Below, one piece after another: positions 56,228 to 64,000 of a stretch of 64,000 bases of DNA (its first letter is position 1; each line of letters starts with the position of its first letter). The stretch lies in contig OZ004586.1 in assembly GCA_963924555.1 (NCBI GenBank), positions 3,988,501-4,052,500 on the forward strand, read 5' to 3'. Under the pieces are notes generated by a model. It was not told where the DNA came from. It saw only the letters and a program-made list of their open reading frames with translations, and searched no databases. This stretch comes from Crambe crambe. Its lineage: Eukaryota > Porifera > Demospongiae > Poecilosclerida > Crambeidae. The position numbers were made by a program, and so were the translations under genes.

Positions 56228-59200
56228 ATGACTAATGTTGGAGAAGAGTTTGGCCAGAGAAGACCACCACTCTTTGTCACTATCAAGCAGATCCTGGATA
56301 GATATCCAGATGGCCAGATATTCAAGGTAGTGAAAGAATTTATAACAGGTGCCATGGTAGCTAATAATGGATCACAAAGTATAATGCAAAAAATGGCGAG
56401 TTATTAAAAGTGAGAAGGACAAGTTATTCTAATGTGAATGTAGATGTGTACTTAACCAGGATACCTCTGTATAGGAAATGATCCAGAATGCTGATGATGC
56501 TGGAGCAACTAAAGTCCAGTTCTATGTGGACTGCAGACAACATGGAACTTCAACCCTGCTTCATCCTGGTCTTGCCCCTTACCAAGGACCTGCTCTCATC
56601 TCAGCCAATGACGCCATGTTCTCTGACGAGGACTGGGAGGGAATACAAAACCTCCAGCAAAGCATCAAGGCTGACAATCCCTTCAAAGTGGGACGATTTG
56701 GAATTGGCTTTAACTCTGTCTACCATCTCACTGGTAAGGCATGGCATGCCAACAGTTGTAGATCATAAAAAGAGGGTGAATTCACAGAAGTTGTGGCAGG
56801 GAAAAGCTGGGTGGGTCCACTCTGTTAGATAACAGTGCTTCCGAACTTTGATTCCAGTGCTCTCATTTTCACCAATCTTATTAAATGTGTTTGAATTTGG
56901 AAAAAAAAATATTTTTGGTCAAATAGCTACTGGTGAATCAGTATGGTTGGAGGCTCTGAGATAACATAATAAAAGAGTTTTAAGGAGAGAATGAACTCAC
57001 AGGAGTAAGGTGGCTAGCTAGTGGCTACACTTCTGTCAGATTCCTCCATGAATCATAGACCTGGGTAGGTCATGCATTAATTTATATACCAATAAATAAT
57101 CTTATTGGATATCTCAGGTCATGAATAGTAACTCTAGCAATGTGTGTGCACATGGTATTTAAGCATCCCACTATTATAATGTTATTTCTAGAGCACTTTC
57201 GATACTACGTTGTACATCATTAAATCTAAATTGGTAATGGAGCTGGCTTTAAGGGTGGTCAGACATATGGTTGCTAAGGGGAAATATCTCTACAACTATT
57301 TGCAGCAGGATCTTCTAACAATCACAGGACTATGAAATGTAGTACTACACAGCAAAAATGAAGGGAAATTTAGCTAATTTTTACCAAGGTTACGAGCGCA
57401 CTCTATCTCGATGATCATTGGCAGGCAATCACTGATTTTTGCTCTAGTACCTTCTATTCCAGTCTCCTACAAAACTATGATTAGCATTATTGATTTTTAT
57501 AAGACCCTGTGTATTCAGCTGCCATACAAACTCTAGATCATATATGCATTAAAGGAATCTCATCTTACCACTTACTAGCAGCTTGCAACATATGGGCCCA
57601 ATCCCCTGAATTAGAGTAGCTAGAACTGTAGAACCAATATAGAAATCTGCCCACTAACATTATTGCTAGCCATGCCCCCTTAATAATAGGGCTTTTTTTT
57701 TTTTTTTTTCAAATTCTTGATAAATTAATTTTGCTTGGCCTAGAGGTTGGTCATTGTGTTTGTAGGTATTATTCGACTGAACCATCCGAACCACCCCTGG
57801 CTACACCCATGCACAATGGCCATCAGTCCATCACTAGGCCAAGCAAATTAAAATAATAATAATAATAATAATAATAATAACCTTGTATCGTAACACCCTA
57901 CCAAAGCCTTATTCAATCATGATTATAACAAATACAGATGTCAGTTACAAGACTGTAGCACAAAATACGCTCAGTGGGTTGGGCTACCTGGATTGGAATA
58001 TGGGTTGGCACGTACTGTTCATACATGAAGCGAATTCACTACAGCTATCTATGCATACAGCTTCCTGCAACTTGCATCAAAGATTTGAAGCACGAATGAG
58101 TATAAAACTGAGCCATAGAAATACTACACTTGCTTCTTGCTCGTTCAAATGTTAAACATTGCACTAGTAACCATTCTCACATGTATCGGAGGGTGAGGGG
58201 GTAATCCCTCAGACAACACTTAGAATTTCCATTGTGTTCACTTACATTTTATAGGCTTCACGCACCGAGTGTGGCAGTGAATCATAATACATATTTCAGG
58301 TATTGCTTACACCCAGAGCACAGTTATAACCATTTTATTTATTGTTATTATTTATCCGCGCATGCACGAGGTACGTACGTAGAATTACTGTATGGGAAAG
58401 TGTATGGCAAGCCTCAATTTGATCCAGCACTGCAGTCATAATATTTTGTACTTTTTGCACTCTTGTATTCACCAGATGTTCCCACTATCATTAGTGGTAG
58501 CAAAGTCGCTTATCTTGAACCTCAAGAAAAATTGTGGAGCGGACATTCAGGAAGATCTTTCCAATTATCTGAAGTACATAAGCTTGGTACTGGTGACCTT
58601 ACACCATACTACGGCATAGCTGGTTTCAGTCCAACGATTACGAGCTATGATCGAACTTTGTTTCGTTTTCCTCTGCGCAACACAGTGTCCAAATTATCGG
58701 AGAATATCTACTCCATAGAGAAAGTTAATGAGCTTTTTGATGCACTGAAATCAGAAGCAAAGCTTCTACTGTTGTTTCTTCGTTCCATAATAACCATCGA
58801 AGTTTATAACATAAATGAACATGGGCAGCATACTCTCTCCTTTCAGGTCAAGGTTTCTGATGCTTTTGTGGACGAACTTACCAAGAAACGAAGATCACTG
58901 CTGGATGATCTCAGATGTATCCACATTTCGGATCAGTATAATTTCTCAAATATAATCAAATTTACTGCCAAATTTGATGTCTGTGTGTACGATGCCAGTA
59001 CTAGACAGACCCTTACCAACCACTGGCTTGTGGCCAATCAAGTTGGTTCCTCAAATTCTACTGTTAGGAAAGAATCTGTCGAGCACAAAGTTTTCCCCTG
59101 GGTTGGAACAGCCTTGGAATTGGATAACCCTGGTAGTGGCAGGATATTTTGTTTCCTTCCAATGCCCATAGATGCTGCTTCTAATCTTCCCGTTCATGTC

Positions 59201-62200
59201 AATGGGACATTTGGGTTGACTGACGACCGTAGGAGTCTGAAGTGGCCTGTTGAGGATAATCAAAATGATTTCAGAGCAAAATGGAGCAAGCTCCTTGTAA
59301 AGGAGGTCATACCATTCTGTTATGTTGATCTCTTGATTGAAGCTAAGAATCATCTTAGCATGCATGACAGTAACATCTTCTACAAAGCTTGGCCTGATGT
59401 CAATAGGCTCAGAGGATCACACTGGGAAGATGTTTTAACTTCACTATTTCAAACTCTGCTGAATAACAGTGTGATCTGGTCTGCACCACTTAGGCAATCA
59501 GGTGAGTGGGTTTTACCAACCAATGCTGTCTACGTCCCCAAATCACAGGAATTGATATCGATCGTTGAACGCACCCTTACCTCTTGTGGTGTGAAGCTAG
59601 CAGATGTTCCCACATGTGTTTGGGATGCTTTCTCTCATGTGAGAACCTCTGTGACTTCAGTTAGTCCAAAGTTAGTGCGTGATAAACTCCGTGCATATCC
59701 AAATAGCTACACATCTATTGATGCTGTAGGAAAGTGTGAGCTGCTGAAATACTGTCTATCTGATGGCATTTCAAACTACAATGAATTGGCCAATTTGCAA
59801 CTACTCCCACTAGCCAATGGCACTTTTGCTGCCTTTCAGACTAGCAGTTATTTATTTAATCCATCCATATACCTATGCACACCAGAATGCCCAAGGTATT
59901 TACTCCCTAATCTTGATTTAAAACTTGTTGATGCTTCAAGTGATCCAACTTTGCAACATCTCCTAACACAAGTTGCCAATTCTAACCAGACACAGCTCAA
60001 ATTGTTAAATGTGGCCACAGTGGCTTCACTGTTGGATGAAGCCATGCCTTCACAGTGGAGTAGTAGGATGGAAGTAGTTTCATTTACAAGCTTGCAGTTT
60101 CCAATTGATTGGTTCGAGAAGTTCTGGGATTGGGTACAAAACAAGAATCTAGGAAGTTTTCAAGGCAAGTTCATTGTCCCAATTGAAGTTCCTGGCTATC
60201 ATCCAACAGCGAAATTCAATGTTGCCAAATTATCCAATCAAAACCTCCTCTACTTTCCATCCCATGTTTCTCTCAATAATGAGATGATCACAATATTGAA
60301 CAAGTTCAGCATTCTCTATGTCAAACAGAGCAGCTTTCCTTACCTCACACACAGGCAGATATCACAATACCTCACACCTTTTTCCCCTGAAAATCTGCTG
60401 CAAGCTATATCCAAGAATAGCTCTTACTGTAATGTTTCACTGACTCCACAAGAAGCAGCCACTTTAAAAACACAATTCTATAATATGCCAGGTATTTGGA
60501 ACTACCAGCATATTATTATGAATTTAAATATATTCAGTACTTCTTCAAATACTTCAGGAAGGCTTTGCTCTGTATCTGAAGCTTCTTCTCAGTCAATTCT
60601 TAGAAAGGCTTTATCTGAGCCTTCCAATCCAGTAGTTGACATCTCTGTCTTCCCTCAGTCGATAGTTTTATTCTCCAGCAGTGATTACTATCAAAATGAA
60701 TTGCTGAAGAAACTTTCCATCCAGGCACCAAATGACGTTAACTTTGTAACAAGCTATATTTTCCCTTACATTCAGAATGGCACTATTACTGGGGATGATG
60801 TTGACAAAATCATGACTCGAGTGCTGGATGCTTATCAATCTTTACAGTTCAAAAATTACAGCATAACTAACTCCATACAGCAACTGAGATTTGTCAAGAT
60901 AGCATCAGGTCTCAGGAAATGTCCAAATGAACTGTATGATCCAAATGATGTCACCAGTCAGATATACTTAGGTGAAGATGTCTTTCCACGTGCACCATAT
61001 GACAAGTACTTAAACGTACTTAGATCTTGTGGAATGAAAACATCAGTCAGCCCTCAGGAGGTTCTCAATGTCATATACAGCATAAGCACAGGATCAAGTA
61101 GCTATCCACAGCAAGTCAATTCAACCAAACTTAATCGTGCTAAGGCTATCCTGAAGTATATTGGAAATACAAGTTTTAAAAATCAAACCTCAGGCAGCTT
61201 TACTATCAAAAATAACCCAGGATATCTTCCATTTGATACCGCTGTGCAATATCTCTCTAATAACAGGAGTTGGCTTCCTGTTCTTTCAGAAAAACCCAAA
61301 AACTACCCCAGTTCTCTACCATGGAAAGGAGATGGCTTTACATCACATTTCATAGCTCTGAATGGCTCTGCTTGTGTGTCTTGTTCAAGTTCACCTTCTC
61401 TTCCCTTACTGTATGGTTCACAAGTGTATTTCATTGCTCCAGATGTAGATGGTGTAGATGCCACTGTTTCTGCTCTTCTGGGCTCTGAAGAACCCACAAC
61501 ACATCTTGTCTCACACTTCACTCAAGTAATAGCCTATAAGAATTCCATCTCATCTGACCAAATGATATCATTTGTTTACGACATTTACTCCAAAATGTTA
61601 CAGATGGTGAACCAGGGTTCAAAAGGTCAACTCAATGGTCTTAGATCCATGAATGATTGGATATACATAAAGAAGTATGGCAGATTTGTTAGTGTGAATG
61701 CTGTAGCATTGCAGCAGAATCCAAGGTTCCGTCATAATGTAGAACCTTACTTGCACATACTTCCAGACAGTATCTCTAGTTTTTCTACTCTATTCACTTC
61801 ATTTGGCATGAATAAGACTCTTTCTGACACACAAATTATATCCATATTGAGTGTTATCAAGAAAGAGATTACTAGAAATCCTACTTCTGTAAATCCTGAA
61901 GAAGCATGGAGCACAGTTATGGCCATTCTCAACTGGTTAACGAATAATGGAACAGAGGAAACATCTCACGATTCTATTCTTGTTCCAGCTGAATCAGAAT
62001 CAAGATATCCAGATTTGAGACAAGCAAGTGAGCTGGTCTACACGGATAACGACTTTTTCAAGGATTTGGACTTTGCCATGTCGTCCATTGACTCAGATAA
62101 ACCACTAATGTTTGTCCACGATCGTATCAGTTCCAGCCTGGCCAAATGTCTTCAAATCAGGCCCCTCAGTGAAGAACTTGACATCGCTGAGGATACTTTC

Positions 62201-64000
62201 GGAGATGCTGGTCAACAAGAACCTTTGATTGTGCGACTGAAAAACATTTTACGAAATTACAAGGATGGCTTGACAATCGTCAAGGAGCTGATTCAAAATG
62301 CTGATGATGCAGAAGCCACTGAAATCAATATTTGCTTTGATGCTCGGATTCATGATATCAATCGTAAGAAGCTATTCTTTCCAGACATGGTCGAGTCACA
62401 TGGTCCAGCTTTGGTAGTCCACAATAACACCACATTCAGTGATGAGGACTTTGATAATATCCAGAAGTTAGCAGGTGCTACTAAACAGGAAAAGCACTTG
62501 AAAATCGGGAAATTTGGCATAGGATTCTGTTCAGTCTATCATATCACTGATGTACCTTCCTTCATCAGTCGAGATAGACTGTACATATTCGATCCAACAC
62601 TTAAACATCTTAGCACTGCGGTTAAAAATCGAGCACAACCAGGACAAAGAGTCAAATATTTGTCCAGAGTCATCAAGAAATCTCAGCAGCTTCAGCCATA
62701 TGCTGGACTCTTTGGGTTTGATATGAATACTCAATATGATGGTACAATATTCCGACTGCCATTTCGAACTTCAGTGAGTGAACTTAGTAGTACTTGCTAC
62801 TCCCAAGCAGCAATAGGGGAGCTCATCGAATCCATTCAACAATGTGGTGATAAACTTTTACTGTTCCTGCAACATATAAAGCACATCACTGTCCAAAAGA
62901 TTGAAACTGGTCAGACCAAACCTACACTTCTCTACGAAATCTGTAAAACAACTCCACATTTTCCAATTGCTCTTAACTGTGCTTCAGTCATTTGTGTAGA
63001 ATCGAATCATGTCAGAGGAAGGACAAAATCGAGCAATAACTGGCTGGTTTCAAAGCATGAGTCCCTTTATGGAAGGAAGAGTGGAATAGCTCATGTAGCA
63101 TGCATGTTAAACACAATTAGAGGAGGCAGGAGCTCTTATAATGCAGATACTGACATTCAAGGAGAAATCTTTTGTTTCCTCCCTCTCTCACAGACCACTG
63201 GCCTTCCCGTCCATGTGAGCTGTAACTTTGCTGTCATTAATAACCGGCGAGGAATATGGACTTCTGACGAATCCACTTCACGATCTGGTACTGAAGTTCA
63301 GTGGAATATTTTCTTGATGACAAAGTTAATCCCTCAGGCTTATATTGGACTTCTCAGTAACCTGCAAAGATTGCATGAGAACAATATGCTACAAAATTAC
63401 ATATTTTATTATTTATGGCCACTAAAGTCTGAACTTCAACAGAAAAATCCATGGGAACACTGTCTCAATGCATTTTATAATATCTTAGCATCACAAAAGT
63501 TGTTTCACTCAGAGTCAATCAAAAAGTGGTTGACTGTTCAGCAAAGTAAATTCCTTGAATCGAACATCCTTTGCCAGTCTGGTACACCATCTTGTGTGTT
63601 TGATGTTGTACATCAACTGTCTCTTCCTATAGTGGACCTGCCCTCTTCATATAGATCCCAACTTAATCTTAAAGGACTCACTATTACTGAGGAGGTTTTC
63701 ACACATTTGTTTTTTAATAGTTTACCAATACTTGCTGGAATCAAAAGTAGCCGAAATGAAGTTGTATGCTACATGCTTGAAGTTTATGTTTCACAATGTG
63801 ATAGGCAATCAACTATAAGTAGGCTACTCAAGCAGTATTTTAATAGCCATGCTTGTATCCCATGTGGTAAAGATGGAGATGTGCTCAGGAAATGTACTGA
63901 AGTGATTCATCCAAGTGCCTCTTTTGCTAGTTTATTCGATGAGTCTGAAAACAGATTTCCTCTCGAGGTACTTGTCACTAGACACCTAGCTAGCACAGCT
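56228..64000 (+). CDS. Sacsin-like giant chaperone, copy 3 (partial, runs off the window)
   Basis: Exons are 56228-56326, 56475-56733 and 58476 onward; I followed the third exon to the window edge without finding a stop or frameshift, so at least about 1960 residues are present. It has sacsin repeat 1 (EMIQNADDA then GRFGIGF) and repeat 2 (ELIQNADDA near 62287, GKFGIGF near 62508). Exon 1 is two codons shorter than in the other copies (MTNVGEE start). Introns are much smaller (148 bp and 1.74 kb). It is mosaic: patches such as 59250-59290 (WPVEDNQND) and 61165-61320 are private, while 63300-64000 is almost identical to copy 1 (only a base or so differs over the last 300). Repeat 3, the J domain and HEPN should lie beyond 64000 if it is complete. 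Confidence 0.9.
56734..58475 (+). other. Intron 2 of sacsin copy 3
   Basis: A short intron that shares blocks with the other copies near its start (about 57085-57180) and end (about 58225-58340). The latter is in the same orientation as copy 2. It holds a palindromic element at 57727-57851, a T-run and an (AAT)n repeat. No gene is seen. Confidence 0.75.
57727..57851. mobile_element. Short palindromic MITE-like element
   Basis: Inverted ends TAATTTTGCTTGGCCTAG (57727-57744) and CTAGGCCAAGCAAATTA (57835-57851) differ by a single T. Inner CATTGTG/CACAATG arms also pair. It is flanked by a T-run (about 57691-57709) and (AAT)n (about 57853-57880). No coding capacity. Confidence 0.65.

Noticed and set aside
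1..64000. tRNA, rRNA or CRISPR features
   Set aside because: No cloverleaf with matching A and B boxes, no rRNA core sequence and no spaced identical repeats were seen. A CRISPR array is not expected in an animal nuclear genome.
58476..64000. Copy 3 as a pseudogene
   Set aside because: The third exon stays open to the window edge, with splice sites and ATPase motifs intact; the lack of an end is due to the window boundary.

Overview
The window looks like nuclear DNA of an early-branching animal, most likely a demosponge similar to Amphimedon. The evidence is AT-rich sequence with spliceosomal introns, giant sacsin-family genes, a DEATH/NACHT/LRR receptor and many decayed transposable elements. 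The species call is inference; the animal call is firm.

Layout. Three sacsin-like genes lie in tandem on the + strand: copy 1 (coding 2226-20044), copy 2 (coding 23633-41533) and copy 3 (coding from 56228, still open at the window end). All three share one design. A TATA/initiator core promoter leads to a tiny 5'UTR exon. Coding exon 1 (33-35 codons) is followed by a 259-nt exon that carries the whole nucleotide-binding core of the first HSP90-like (GHKL) repeat. A giant exon of about 12.5 kb then carries the second and third sacsin repeats and a J domain. A last exon completes a C-terminal HEPN domain. The spliced lengths of copies 1 and 2 are exact multiples of three (4409 and 4403 residues). 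Between copies 2 and 3, on the - strand, sits an intronless NLR-type gene (43286-49762, 2158 residues): helical N-terminus, DEATH, Ig-like, NACHT and about 30 RI-type leucine-rich repeats.

The DNA between the genes and in intron 2 of the sacsins is mostly duplicated sequence and transposon debris. I could recognise a CR1/L2-like LINE 3' fragment (120-690), a solo LTR with TSD (28104-28342), a Mutator-like MITE with 70-bp inverted repeats and a 9-bp TSD (51816-52177), a broken Ty3/Gypsy reverse transcriptase (about 53005-53285), a Penelope-like GIY-YIG fragment flanked by 14-bp direct repeats (53970-54605), a probable DIRS-like fragment (55600-55830) and two short palindromic MITE-like elements.

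The most interesting features are these. The sacsin array shows mosaic divergence: copies 1 and 2 are nearly identical from the promoter to about residue 2060, then much more different, which suggests gene conversion. The duplicated non-coding DNA contains at least four micro-inversions while all exons stay in direct orientation. The NLR has an Ig-like module between DEATH and NACHT and lies inside an array of HSP90-like/J-domain giant chaperones. How the genes work together is inference: sacsins join HSP90-like, HSP70-cochaperone and HEPN modules, and NLRs elsewhere depend on HSP90-type chaperones, so a functional link is possible but not shown here.
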